From Glycomyces xiaoerkulensis (GTDB lineage: Bacteria > Actinomycetota > Actinomycetes > Mycobacteriales > Micromonosporaceae), in assembly GCF_002798405.1 (NCBI RefSeq), contig NZ_PGGV01000014.1, forward strand, positions 1-64,000: a stretch of 64,000 nucleotides of DNA, in the 5' to 3' direction. Made by a program: the position numbers and the translations under genes. This document shows positions 44,977 through 53,213 of the stretch, one piece after another; position 1 is the stretch's first letter; every line of letters starts with the position of its first letter. Under the pieces are notes generated by a model that saw only the letters and a list, made by a program, of their open reading frames with translations, did no database searches and was not told where the DNA came from.

Positions 44977-45010
44977 GGCGGGCCGCACCGAAGTCTCGGT
45001 GCGGCCCGCC
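44977..45010 (+). terminator. Terminator after the GH74 gene
   Basis: A 15-base perfect stem (GGCGGGCCGCACCGA and its complement) with loop AGTC begins 14 bases after the stop codon. Confidence 0.85.
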
Positions 45011-45055
45011 TCGCGTTCGGGGCGGTTCCCGTATCCGGGATCACGTCAACGTTGA

Positions 45056-45084
45056 TTGACATGAGGTAAAGTCTGCTTTACATT
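45056..45084 (+). promoter_or_regulatory. Promoter with operator in its spacer, upstream of DUF4386 gene
   Basis: TTGACA (45056-45061), a 17-base spacer and TACATT (45079-45084) make an almost ideal promoter. Inside the spacer and entering the -10 box lies a perfect inverted repeat GTAAAG-TCTG-CTTTAC (45066-45081). A protein bound there would directly block RNA polymerase. Confidence 0.7.
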
Positions 45085-45110
45085 CGAGAGGACATCCTTC
45101 CTCTCATGAA

Positions 45111-45785
45111 ATGAGTCCGCAGATGAACACCGTCCACTCCCCCGCCCGGTCGCTGCGCCCCGCCAGCCTCACCGCCGGGATCTCCCTGCTCCTGATGGCC
45201 GTCCTGGCGATCTTCGGGAACTTCGTCGCCGTCGAATCGCTGACCACGCCGGGCGACGCCGCGCAGACGGCCGCCGACGTCACCGCCGCGGAGTCCACCT
45301 TCCGGTGGGGCGTCGCCGCCCTGGTGGCGGTGGTGATCCTCGACCTGATCGTGGCCGCCGCGCTGTTCAGGGTGTTCGCCTCGGTCGACCGGACCGTGTC
45401 GATGACGGCGGCCTGGGTCCGGGTCGCCTACTCGGCGGCGTTCCTGGTGGCGATCGGGCAACTCGCCCTGGTGCCGGAGCGGCTCGACGAGCCCGAGCGG
45501 GCACTGGCCTCGATCGAGGAGTTCGGCGCACTGTGGAACATCGGCCTGGGCGTCTTCGGGGTCCACCTGCTGCTGATCGGCTGGCTGGCCTACCGGGCGG
45601 CGTTCATGCCGAAGATCCTCGGCCTCCTGCTCGCGGTCGCCGCGGCCGGGTACCTCGTGGACGGTTTCGGCACGATCGTGGTCCGCGACTACGGGCTCGA
45701 CCTGGCGATGTACACCTTCCTCGGCGAGATCGTGCTCCTGATCTGGCTCCTGGCGAAGGGCACCCGCACCACCGTCGAGGAATGA
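45111..45785 (+). CDS. DUF4386-type integral membrane protein
   Basis: A 224-residue membrane protein with about six hydrophobic segments (TAGISLLLMAVLAIFGNFVA, ALVAVVILDLIVAAALFRVF, ILGLLLAVAAAGYLVDGF). It contains the family-typical FAS-x-DRTVSM and RVAYSAAFLVAI stretches. The function of the family is unknown. The start is uncertain: ATG at 45111 or 45123, neither with a clear ribosome site. Transcription is controlled by a tightly spaced promoter-operator just upstream. Confidence 0.85.
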   Translation: MSPQMNTVHSPARSLRPASLTAGISLLLMAVLAIFGNFVAVESLTTPGDAAQTAADVTAAESTFRWGVAALVAVVILDLIVAAALFRVFASVDRTVSMTAAWVRVAYSAAFLVAIGQLALVPERLDEPERALASIEEFGALWNIGLGVFGVHLLLIGWLAYRAAFMPKILGLLLAVAAAGYLVDGFGTIVVRDYGLDLAMYTFLGEIVLLIWLLAKGTRTTVEE

Positions 45786-45809
45786 TCCCGCACCCGAACG
45801 GAGGCCCGA

Positions 45810-46988
45810 CTACTCGACGGCGGCCGCCATCCGGTCGACCGCCTCGGTGAGGATCTCCGGCGAGGTCGCCAGGTTCAATCGCACGCGGCCCGCGCCGCCG
45901 GTGCCGAAGGGCAGGCCCGAGTTCAGGGCCACGCGGCCCCGCTCCAGGAACACCGCGGCCGGGTCGGTGCCCAGGCCGAGATCCCGGCAGTCCAGCCATG
46001 CCAGGTAGGTCCCCGGGTGGGGCCGGTAGGCGACGGCCGGAAGCCGCTCGGCCAGCAGGCTCCCCAGCAGGCGGCGGTTGTCCTCGACCGCCGTCAGGAG
46101 CGCGTCCAGCCAGGCGCCGCCCTCGCGCAGCGCGGCGGTGTGCGCGATGATTCCGAAGTGCGAGGCGCCCTTGCCGACCTCCTCGGACAACCGCTCCAGG
46201 TCGGTCACCGCACCGGTGCCGGCGACGGCGACCGCGGCCTTCAGCCCGGCGAGGTTCCACGCCTTCGACGCCGACGTCACCGCCAGCGCCCGCTCACCCC
46301 CGGGCACCGTCAGGAAGGGCGCATAGGCGGTGCCGGGGGCGATCAGCGGCGCGTGGATCTCGTCGGCGACCACGCGCACGCCGTGGTTCTCGGCGAGCGC
46401 GGCGACCTCGGCCAGTTCGGCGGCCGTGTGGACGGTGCCGGTGGGGTTGTGCGGGTTGCACAGCAGGAAGGCGGTCACCTCCGGCCGAGCGAACGCCGCT
46501 TCGAGCGCGGCGAAGTCGATCCGGCCGTCAGGCCCGAGCGGGGCCTCGGCCGACCGGCGGCCGATGTGCCGGACGAAGCCGTAGAACGGCGGGTAGACCG
46601 GGCAGTTGACCGCGACCGCGTCGCCGGGCGCGGTGAGCAGCCGGAGTATTTCGGCGGTGCCGCCCATGACGTCGGGCACCGGGCGGGTCCGCTCGACCGC
46701 TAGGTCGGTCCAGTTCCAGCGTTCGGCCGCGAACGCGGACAGCGCTTCGGCGTAGCCGGTGCCGGACGGGTAGCCGGTGTCGCCGATCGCGATCGCGTCG
46801 GTCAGGGCCGCCGCGACCGGTTCGGCCAGGGGCGCGTCGATCTCGGCCACCCACAGCGGCAGCACGTCGCCGGGGTGGGCGCGCCACTTGACGCTGGTGC
46901 GCCGCCGCAGTTGGTCGAGCGTGAGGCGCCGCAGCGGGTTGTCGGGAGGGCCGGGCGGGGTACTGGTGGAGCCGAACATGACCTCCAC
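45810..46988 (-). CDS. MalY/PatB-type PLP aminotransferase (cystathionine beta-lyase)
   Basis: A 392-residue fold-type I PLP enzyme. It has [16 protein letters not shown] at the N-terminus, [19 protein letters not shown], and the cofactor Lys in [13 protein letters not shown]. The C-terminal [13 protein letters not shown] places the conserved Arg. MalY/PatB enzymes cleave C-S bonds of cystathionine or cysteine conjugates. The start may be GTG at 46988 or ATG at 46979; GGAGG overlaps this region, so both are possible. It is convergent with the DUF4386 gene. Confidence 0.9.
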   Translation of the reverse strand: MEVMFGSTSTPPGPPDNPLRRLTLDQLRRRTSVKWRAHPGDVLPLWVAEIDAPLAEPVAAALTDAIAIGDTGYPSGTGYAEALSAFAAERWNWTDLAVERTRPVPDVMGGTAEILRLLTAPGDAVAVNCPVYPPFYGFVRHIGRRSAEAPLGPDGRIDFAALEAAFARPEVTAFLLCNPHNPTGTVHTAAELAEVAALAENHGVRVVADEIHAPLIAPGTAYAPFLTVPGGERALAVTSASKAWNLAGLKAAVAVAGTGAVTDLERLSEEVGKGASHFGIIAHTAALREGGAWLDALLTAVEDNRRLLGSLLAERLPAVAYRPHPGTYLAWLDCRDLGLGTDPAAVFLERGRVALNSGLPFGTGGAGRVRLNLATSPEILTEAVDRMAAAVE

Positions 46989-47223
46989 CGTAATGAGCCG
47001 GGGGCCGGATGTCCCGGTCCTTGTCGGGCTTCCCTCGGTTCGGACGGTCCGCAGTCGGATCCGCAGTGGAATATCCTATGCGAATTGTACGCAATGTCGG
47101 ATTACTTCCCCGCGATCCGCCACCGCCGGAAGACATGTGCGCGACTCGGGGGCGCATTCGCGCCAGACCGCCAGGTCGGGTGGAGTAGCCTGAAGCGGTG
47201 CCCCGCGGGGGTGGCGGGGCACC

Positions 47224-48084
47224 GTGCCAGGTCCCGCCCGTGCGATTGGAACGACGTTGGCTGAGGAAATCACCGAGTGGCCGCCTCCCGGTCTCGACAC
47301 GACCGTCCCCTCGACCGCGCGCGTCTACGACGCCATCCTCGGCGGCCGGGACAACTTCAAGGTCGACCGCGAGGCCGCCGAGGTCTTCTCCCGCCACATC
47401 CCGCAGGCCCGGGAGTGCGCCGAGGACAACCGGACGGCGCTGGTCCGCGGCGTGGAGTACCTGGTGCGCGGGGCCGGGGTCGGCCAGTTGCTCGACGTCG
47501 GCTGCGGCCTGCCGACCGGCAAGAACACCCATGAGGCCGCCCAGGACATCGATCCCGGCGCCCGCGTGGTCTACGTGGACAAGGACCCGATGGTGCTCAC
47601 CCACGGCCGGGCGCTGCTGGCCGACAACGACACCACCACGGTCGTGACCGCCGACCTGCTCGATCCCGAGGGGATCACCGACCACCCCGAGATCCGGTCC
47701 TTCCTGGACTTCGATCGCCCGATCGGGCTGATGATCATCGGAATGATCATGCAGATCCCCGATGGCCGTCGACCCGATGATCTCATCGCGAGGCTGATGG
47801 AGCCGCTGCCGTCGGGCAGCCACCTGTTCATCACCGCCTGGCCCGACACCGGCGAACCGGCGCAGCACGCGCTCTCGAAGGCCTGCGTCGAGACGCTCGG
47901 CAGCGGCTGGTGCCGCCCGGTCGACCAGATCGAGCGGCACTTCAACGGGATGGAGCTGGTGCCGCCCGGCCTGGACTACATCGCCAGGTGGTTCCCCGAG
48001 GAGCCGGACCGCCCGGTGCCGGAGGTCGAGGAGCTGCCACCGCACCAGCGGACCCAGATGGCCGCGATCGCCAGGAAGGCCTGA
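47224..48084 (+). CDS. DUF574-family SAM-dependent methyltransferase
   Basis: A 286-residue protein of the actinobacterial 'SAM-dependent methyltransferase' DUF574 family. Characteristic phrases are PSTARVYDAILGGRDNFKVD, QLLDVGCGLPTGKNTHEAAQ, VVYVDKDPMVLTHGRALLAD and the C-terminal WFPEEPDR. The substrate is unknown for the family; many copies occur per actinomycete genome. The start is either the GTG at 47224 or the TTG at 47257 (LAEEITEW). Confidence 0.88.
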   Translation: MPGPARAIGTTLAEEITEWPPPGLDTTVPSTARVYDAILGGRDNFKVDREAAEVFSRHIPQARECAEDNRTALVRGVEYLVRGAGVGQLLDVGCGLPTGKNTHEAAQDIDPGARVVYVDKDPMVLTHGRALLADNDTTTVVTADLLDPEGITDHPEIRSFLDFDRPIGLMIIGMIMQIPDGRRPDDLIARLMEPLPSGSHLFITAWPDTGEPAQHALSKACVETLGSGWCRPVDQIERHFNGMELVPPGLDYIARWFPEEPDRPVPEVEELPPHQRTQMAAIARKA

Positions 48085-48181
48085 CCGGGCCCCGCATCGG
48101 TCGGGCGCGGTCGGCGCACCCGTCGCGAGCGCGTAGGCTCTATGCCGATCCGCTGGCGAGACATAGGAAAAGAGGCCGTCC

Positions 48182-48721
48182 ATGCCCATGCTCGAAATCC
48201 GCCGGCACAGCAAGCGCGACAGCCCCGAGGCCGTCCACCTCTCGCAGGCGGGCGTCGAGCTCGCCCGCTGGGCCGGCACCATGCTGGGCCCGTTCGAGAC
48301 CGTGGCCTGCAGCGTCGCCCCGCGGACCCGCGAGACCGCCATCGCGATGGGGTTCGCCGCCGACCGCGAGCTGGCCACGCTGCCCAACATCCGGCAGTTC
48401 ATGGCCGAATCGGCCGCGGCCGCCGACGACGTCGGCGCGCCGTTCACCCGCCTGGCGCGGCTGGTCGGCCGCCCGGGGCCGGTGCAGGACTACTCCAAGG
48501 CCATGGCCGCGCAGTGGCAGGACCTGATGGTGCCGCTCGGCCCGGGGGACGCCGCCCTGGTCATCGGCCACGGCGGGCACATGGAGTGCGCGCTGGTGTC
48601 GCTGTTCCCCGAGGCCGACCACGACCGGTGGGGCGCCCTGTTCGGTTATATGGAAGGCGCGCGGCTCCACTTCGACAGCGAAGCCGCGCGCTTCCACGAC
48701 GTGGACATGGTCCGGATGTAG
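48182..48721 (+). CDS. Histidine-phosphatase-family protein
   Basis: A 179-residue phosphoglycerate-mutase-like protein. The phospho-His motif reads RRHSKRD, where most members have RHG. The second active-site part is VIGHGGHMECAL, and SVAPRTRETAIAMG supplies the downstream Arg. The substrate is not predictable. ATG at 48182 lies after AAAGAGG. It converges with the aldo/keto reductase gene one base away. Confidence 0.82.
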   Translation: MPMLEIRRHSKRDSPEAVHLSQAGVELARWAGTMLGPFETVACSVAPRTRETAIAMGFAADRELATLPNIRQFMAESAAAADDVGAPFTRLARLVGRPGPVQDYSKAMAAQWQDLMVPLGPGDAALVIGHGGHMECALVSLFPEADHDRWGALFGYMEGARLHFDSEAARFHDVDMVRM

Positions 48722-48722
48722 T

Positions 48723-49706
48723 TCAGGAGCCCAGGAGCGCCGCGACCTCCTCGACCTGGGCGGACGTGAGCGGGCCCTTCTCGAGGGCGCCGGCGTTCTC
48801 CTCGAGCTGTGCGACCGTCCGGCATCCGGGGATCGGGACGGTGCGGTCGCTGACCGCCCACAGCCAGCCCAGCGCGCCTTGCGCGAGGGTGCGGCCGTCG
48901 CTGGTGAGCACCTCGCGGACGGCCTCAAGCCGGGCGAGGTACTCGGGGGCGGGCCTGCCGTCCTCGAACAGGGTCATCCACGGCGCGTCGCTGCCGCGGA
49001 CGTCGTCGCGTCCGACCCGGGTCTCGGCGTTGTACTTGCCGGTGAGGAGGCCCATTGCGAGCGGCCCTCGGTTGATGCTGGCCAGGTTGTGGCGCTCGCA
49101 GACCTCGACGACCTCGGATTTGCCGCCGTACATGACCGAGAAGTCGCTCTGGACGGCGGTGCAGTGCGCGCCGCCGGCGCCCCAGGCCTCGGCCCCCTCC
49201 GGGGAGTCGGTGCTCCAGCCGTAGGACCTGATCTTGCCCTGGTCGACCAGGTCTTCGAGGACCGGCAGCAGCTCGGCGGCCCGGTCGATCTCGAATCCGT
49301 TCAGGTGGAACTGGTAGAGGTCGATGTAGTCGGTGCCGAGCCGGCGGAGCGAGGCCTCGACCGCTTCGCGCACGTAGTCGGGGCTTTCGCCGGTGCCCAC
49401 GATGTACTTGGTCTCCTCGTCGAACCGGTTGCCCCACTTCGTGGCGACCACCACCTGGTCGCGGCGGCCCGCGAGCGCTCGGCCGAGTATCCGCTCCGAG
49501 TGCCCCGCGCCGTAGACGTCGGCGGTGTCGAAGAAGTTCACGCCCATGTCGATCGCGCGGTGCACGGTCCGGATCGATTCGTCGTCGTCGACCTCGCCCC
49601 AGCCGCAGGCTCCGGTGTCGCTGAAGAACGGGCCGCCGATGGCCCAGCAGCCCATGCCGAGGCCGCTGATCCGGATGTCGCTTCTTCCCAGTGTTCGCTG
49701 CATCAT
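48723..49706 (-). CDS. Aldo/keto reductase
   Basis: A 327-residue NADPH-dependent oxidoreductase with a TIM-barrel. The catalytic tetrad is recognisable: Asp in NFFDTADVYGAGHSE, with the Tyr in the same loop, Lys in VVVATKWGN and the His in YIDLYQFHLNG. The C-terminal VPIPGCRTVAQLEENAGAL binds the cofactor. Two ATGs occur in tandem (49706 and 49703). A MerR-type promoter lies just upstream, suggesting induction by electrophiles or metals. Confidence 0.92.
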   Translation of the reverse strand: MMQRTLGRSDIRISGLGMGCWAIGGPFFSDTGACGWGEVDDDESIRTVHRAIDMGVNFFDTADVYGAGHSERILGRALAGRRDQVVVATKWGNRFDEETKYIVGTGESPDYVREAVEASLRRLGTDYIDLYQFHLNGFEIDRAAELLPVLEDLVDQGKIRSYGWSTDSPEGAEAWGAGGAHCTAVQSDFSVMYGGKSEVVEVCERHNLASINRGPLAMGLLTGKYNAETRVGRDDVRGSDAPWMTLFEDGRPAPEYLARLEAVREVLTSDGRTLAQGALGWLWAVSDRTVPIPGCRTVAQLEENAGALEKGPLTSAQVEEVAALLGS

Positions 49707-49713
49707 GGCCTCG

Positions 49714-49744
49714 ACGCTAGAACCTGGAGTGCACTTCAAGGCAA
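49714..49744 (-). promoter_or_regulatory. MerR-type promoter of the aldo/keto reductase gene
   Basis: On the minus strand TTGCCT (49739-49744) and TAGCGT (49714-49719) are separated by 19 bases, the over-long spacing typical of MerR-activated promoters. The spacer holds the imperfect dyad CTTGAAGTGCACTCCAGG. No MerR-family gene is in the window. Confidence 0.6.
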
Positions 49745-49783
49745 ACCCGCAGCGTATGACGTCACCTGCCCGGTTCTTCGGGC

Positions 49784-50329
49784 TTATCGGGACGGCTCGA
49801 TGCCGGGCGGGTCCCCCGGTCCGGGCCGCCGGGGGTCGGTCGCCGCGCCGCCGCAGACCCACACGATCCACAGGATCCCGGTCACCAGCGCCCAGATCAC
49901 CGACAGCTCGATCAGGTCGTTCCCGAGGCCGCTGTCGGCGACGAACCGCCCCTGGGCGAGGATGAAACCGACCAGACCGGCGCCCCACGACCATCTCCAG
50001 AACCTCCGGTACCGCTCCGGGAGGCACATCCGCTCGAGCCAAGCGCGCCGGTCGAAAAGCCGCGCGGGGACGACGACCGCGCTGTCGGTGCGCCCCGGTC
50101 CGGCCCGATCGGCACCGTCGGCGACGAAGACGCGGTCGGCGAACCGATCCGGCAGTTGCCGCAGTCGCTTGCCGGCGGCGGTGGCGACCGCGGAGCCGAC
50201 GAGCAGCACCGGCCAGGTCCCGTCCGGCGACTGCGAGGAGAACAGCACCAGCAGCGGAACCCAGACGATCCCGAAGGAGCCGAGCTGCCAGCAGAGCATC
50301 CTCACGTTCGGACGGCGGTCGGCGCGCAT
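49784..50329 (-). CDS. Membrane protein of unknown function
   Basis: A 181-residue protein with about four hydrophobic segments in two pairs: near the N-terminus (MLCWQLGSFGIVWVPLLVLF, GTWPVLLVGSAVATAAG) and near the C-terminus (FWRWSWGAGLVGFILAQG, LIELSVIWALVTGILWIVWV). An Arg-rich cytosolic loop lies between them. I start at ATG 50329, which has GAGGAG upstream. No known family is recognised. Confidence 0.72.
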   Translation of the reverse strand: MRADRRPNVRMLCWQLGSFGIVWVPLLVLFSSQSPDGTWPVLLVGSAVATAAGKRLRQLPDRFADRVFVADGADRAGPGRTDSAVVVPARLFDRRAWLERMCLPERYRRFWRWSWGAGLVGFILAQGRFVADSGLGNDLIELSVIWALVTGILWIVWVCGGAATDPRRPGPGDPPGIEPSR

Positions 50330-50445
50330 ACCGGGCTCTCCTCGGGGCAGGGGCCGGGTCGGTGACCTCCAGCGTACCGAGCACGGCGGTGCCGGTGGGT
50401 CCCGCGCAAGTTGACGGCGGTCGGGGCCGATGGTTGGATGCGAGC

Positions 50446-51069
50446 ATGCCAAGTGTCGGACAACTGCTGGCGTTCTCGGCCGCCTCGGTCGTCATCATCG
50501 TGATCCCCGGCCCCAGCGTCATGTTCATCGTCGGCCGGGCCCTGGCCTATGGGCGGAAGACGGCCCTGGCCACGGTCGCCGGCAACAACCTCGGCGAGTT
50601 CGCGGCGGCGGCGTTCGTCGCGGTCGGACTCGGCGCGGTCGTGCAGCAGTCCGCGCTGGTCTTCAACGTCGTGAAGTACGCCGGTGCCGCCTACCTGATC
50701 TACCTGGGCGTCAAGGCGATCCGGGACCGCGGGCGCCTGTTGGAGGATCCCGGGGCGGGGCGGTCCGATTCGAAGTCGGTCCTCGAGGGCTTCCTGGTGG
50801 GGATGCTGAACCCGAAGTCGGTCCTGTTCTTCCTGGCGATGCTCCCCCAGTTCGTGAACCCCGCCGGTGCCTCGCCGGTGGTGCAGATGCTGGTCTTGGG
50901 GCTGATCTACATGACCCTGGGGCTGGTCTGCGACTCGTTCACCGGCCTGCTGGCCTCGACCGTCCGCGCGTGGTTCGAGTCACCGAGAGCCACGCGGGTG
51001 CTCGGCGGTATCGGCGGGGCGTCCATGATCGGGCTCGGTGCGGCCGCCGCAGCCGGCGAGCGCGCCTGA
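50446..51069 (+). CDS. LysE/RhtB-family exporter
   Basis: A 207-residue membrane protein with about six segments. It has family markers IPGPSVMFIVGRALAYGRK, a GNNLGEF turn, and FLVGMLNPKSVLFFLAMLPQF. Members export amino acids or related metabolites. TTGACG about 35 bases upstream and TTGGAT close to the ATG suggest a near-leaderless message. It ends 28 bases before the thioesterase gene, probably the same transcript. Confidence 0.9.
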   Translation: MPSVGQLLAFSAASVVIIVIPGPSVMFIVGRALAYGRKTALATVAGNNLGEFAAAAFVAVGLGAVVQQSALVFNVVKYAGAAYLIYLGVKAIRDRGRLLEDPGAGRSDSKSVLEGFLVGMLNPKSVLFFLAMLPQFVNPAGASPVVQMLVLGLIYMTLGLVCDSFTGLLASTVRAWFESPRATRVLGGIGGASMIGLGAAAAAGERA

Positions 51070-51097
51070 TCCCCGCACCGACGGAATGGAGCCTCCC

Positions 51098-51535
51098 GTG
51101 ACCGAGTTCCCCGACGAAGTGACCGAAGCGTTCAAGCAGGTGGACATCGACCTGGAGGCGCTGTTCTCGGCGGGGGCCCTCGGCGCCCGCATGGGCATCG
51201 ACGTGCGGTACGCCTCACCTGACCGGGTGGTGGCCACGATGCCGGTCGACGGCAACACGCAGCCGTACGGCCTGCTGCACGGCGGGGCCTCGGCGGTGCT
51301 GGCCGAGACGCTCGGTTCGATCGGTGCGATGCTGCACGGCGGGCCGGAGCAGATCGCCGTCGGTGTGGACCTCAACGTCACCCACCACCGCGCCGTCCGC
51401 TCCGGCTCGGTCACCGGCGAGGCCGCGCCCGTGCACCGCGGGCGCTCGACCGCCACCTACGAGATCGTCATCGAGGACGAGCAGGGCCGCCGGGTCTGCA
51501 CCGGGCGGCTCACCTGCATGATCCGGCCGGCCTAA
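51098..51535 (+). CDS. Hotdog-fold thioesterase (PaaI/YbgC-like)
   Basis: A 145-residue acyl-CoA thioesterase. The motif NTQPYGLLHGGASAVLAETL matches the PaaI/ComA-type HGG active site with its catalytic Glu, and VDLNVTHHRAVRSG follows as expected. The start is GTG at 51098 with GGAG six bases upstream. The substrate is unknown. It converges with and overlaps by four bases the hydrolase gene on the other strand. Confidence 0.9.
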   Translation: MTEFPDEVTEAFKQVDIDLEALFSAGALGARMGIDVRYASPDRVVATMPVDGNTQPYGLLHGGASAVLAETLGSIGAMLHGGPEQIAVGVDLNVTHHRAVRSGSVTGEAAPVHRGRSTATYEIVIEDEQGRRVCTGRLTCMIRPA

Positions 51536-52233
51536 CCGCGGCCGACGGCGTCCAGGAGCGCCTCGCCCAGTTCGGTGGGCTTGGTGAACTGCGGCCAGTG
51601 CCCGGTGGGCAGGTCGACGTAGTCGACCCGGCGCATCCGGGCGATCTCGGCTACGAACGGCGCGCCCTGGTCGATCCACTCCGCGATCAGCTTGCTGGGG
51701 AACTGGCAGCAGATGATGGTGCTCGGCACCTCCAGGCGCCGTTCGTCGGTCAGCTCGCCGCGTTCATAGGCCACGGCCTTGGGCGAGGGGATCGACCGCT
51801 CCCGGAAGTGCCGGCGCAGTTCGTCGTCGAGGTCGGTCAGGTCCTCGTCTTCGAAGAAGCCCCAGTCCGGCAGCGGGAGTTCCCCACCGTCGGCGGGGAT
51901 GTCGTCGTTGATGACCGAGTCGGGCGGCATCGGCGCGGCGTCGACGTACACCACGCGCGCGACTCGGTCGGGCCTGGCGTCGGCGGCCTGCTGCGCGATG
52001 GCGCCGCCGGCGGAGTGGCCGACCAGGACGACCGGTTCGTCGGCCTCGTCGATGGCGGCGACGACGTAGTCGACGTGGTCGCGGAGCCCGATGCCGCTGC
52101 GGTCGGCGTCCTTGGATTCCATGCCGGGCGGCGTCAGTGCGCGGACTCGGTGGCCCGCCTGTTCCAGCGGCGGCGTGACCGCGCTCCACGAGGAACCGTC
52201 GAGCCAGAGGCCGGGGATCATGATGATGTCCAT
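51532..52233 (-). CDS. Alpha/beta hydrolase (esterase EstC-like)
   Basis: A 233-residue alpha/beta-hydrolase. IMIPGLWLDGSSW forms the oxyanion region, the nucleophile Ser lies in LVGHSAGGAIAQQA, and the catalytic His in LPTGHWPQFTKP. The substrate is unknown. ATG at 52231-52233; TAGCCT shortly upstream may be a -10, so the message may be leaderless. Confidence 0.9.
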   Translation of the reverse strand: MDIIMIPGLWLDGSSWSAVTPPLEQAGHRVRALTPPGMESKDADRSGIGLRDHVDYVVAAIDEADEPVVLVGHSAGGAIAQQAADARPDRVARVVYVDAAPMPPDSVINDDIPADGGELPLPDWGFFEDEDLTDLDDELRRHFRERSIPSPKAVAYERGELTDERRLEVPSTIICCQFPSKLIAEWIDQGAPFVAEIARMRRVDYVDLPTGHWPQFTKPTELGEALLDAVGRG

Positions 52234-52371
52234 GTGCTCTGAGGCTAGAGGAGGCGTCCGACACTCGGGGCCGGTTCGATCAGGCGCGGCTCGAGTGCAG
52301 GGCCTTGGACCGGCCGCATCCATGGCGCACGCCGGCGGGTATCCATGCTCCGCCTACGACCAAGATGAACC

Positions 52372-52398
52372 TGCATCATGATGCATCAATGCTATAAT
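52372..52398 (+). promoter_or_regulatory. Promoter and palindromic operator of the vapBC pair
   Basis: TATAAT at 52393-52398 lies only six bases before the antitoxin ATG, so the message is probably leaderless. The perfect palindrome TGCATCATGATGCA (52372-52385) sits in the promoter spacer and is a likely site for the VapB-VapC complex. Confidence 0.7.
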
Positions 52399-52404
52399 GA
52401 GAGG

Positions 52405-52638
52405 ATGCGAACCACCGTCGATATTCCACCGGAACTCCACCAGCAGGCTCTCGCTCTCGCCCGAGACACCGCGAGAACACTCAGCGACGTCGTGGCGGAA
52501 CTCATGAGGAAGGGTCTGCGAGGGGACACGGCGCCGACCGCGGATGTCACCTTCAACGATCGGACCGGGTTCCCGCAGCTCTCGGTAGGACGCGTCGTCA
52601 CCACAGAGGACGTCCGTAGCCTGGAAGACGAGGAATAG
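52405..52638 (+). CDS. vapB: VapB-type antitoxin
   Basis: A 77-residue antitoxin with an N-terminal ribbon-helix-helix DNA-binding domain (MRTTVDIPPELHQQALALAR, TARTLSDVVAELMRKGL). An acidic C-terminal tail would wrap the toxin. I choose ATG 52405 because it starts the domain and lies just after the TATAAT box. It overlaps the toxin gene by one base (TAGTG). Confidence 0.85.
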   Translation: MRTTVDIPPELHQQALALARDTARTLSDVVAELMRKGLRGDTAPTADVTFNDRTGFPQLSVGRVVTTEDVRSLEDEE

Positions 52639-53036
52639 TGGTCCACCTGCTCGACGTCAATGTCCTGGTCGCATTGGCCGTTCCAGAACACGTCCACAGC
52701 ACGGCCGCTGCCGAGTGGTTCGCCACCCACGAAAACGGGTTCGCCTTGTGCCCGATCACCGAAGGCGGTCTCGTGCGCTTTCTCATGAGAGAAGGGGCTT
52801 CGGCCGATACGGCCCGGCACGTCGTCAACGGCATCGCCGGCCTGCCCGGATACGAGTTCTGGCCGGACGACCTGTCCTACGGAACCATCTCGCTCTCCGG
52901 AGTCGTCGGTCATCGACAGGTCACCGACGCCTATCTGGCAGGACTGGCCAGGAAACGAAGCGGCATGGTGGCCACCTTCGATGCGGGTCTGGCGGGCCTG
53001 CACGGCGACGTGGCGGTGCTGGTCCCCAAGCGCTGA
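52638..53036 (+). CDS. vapC: VapC-type PIN-domain toxin ribonuclease
   Basis: A 132-residue PIN-domain RNase. The four acidic metal ligands are present: Asp6 (LLDVNVLVAL), Glu42 (PITEGGLVRFL), Asp97 (VTDAYLAGLA) and Asp115 (FDAGLAG). The GTG start overlaps the antitoxin stop. Typical VapC proteins cleave tRNA or rRNA when VapB is degraded. The locus is probably intact and functional. Confidence 0.9.
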   Translation: MVHLLDVNVLVALAVPEHVHSTAAAEWFATHENGFALCPITEGGLVRFLMREGASADTARHVVNGIAGLPGYEFWPDDLSYGTISLSGVVGHRQVTDAYLAGLARKRSGMVATFDAGLAGLHGDVAVLVPKR

Positions 53037-53066
53037 GCCGCCGCGCTCACCGGCCCGGCCGGACGA

Positions 53067-53093
53067 CGCCGGGCGAGTGGACTTCGCCCGGCG
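53067..53093 (+). terminator. Terminator after vapBC
   Basis: A ten-base perfect stem (CGCCGGGCGA and its complement) with a seven-base loop begins 31 bases past the toxin stop. Confidence 0.7.
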
Positions 53094-53213
53094 CAGTCCC
53101 CGGTCGTAAGACCTGGGTCGGAAGCGGTCCGGGAACTCGGGCCGAGGGCGTCCCGCGCGGGCGTCCATAGGCTTGGCCCCACCACGAAGGCATGATTCAG
53201 GGGAGGGACGTCG

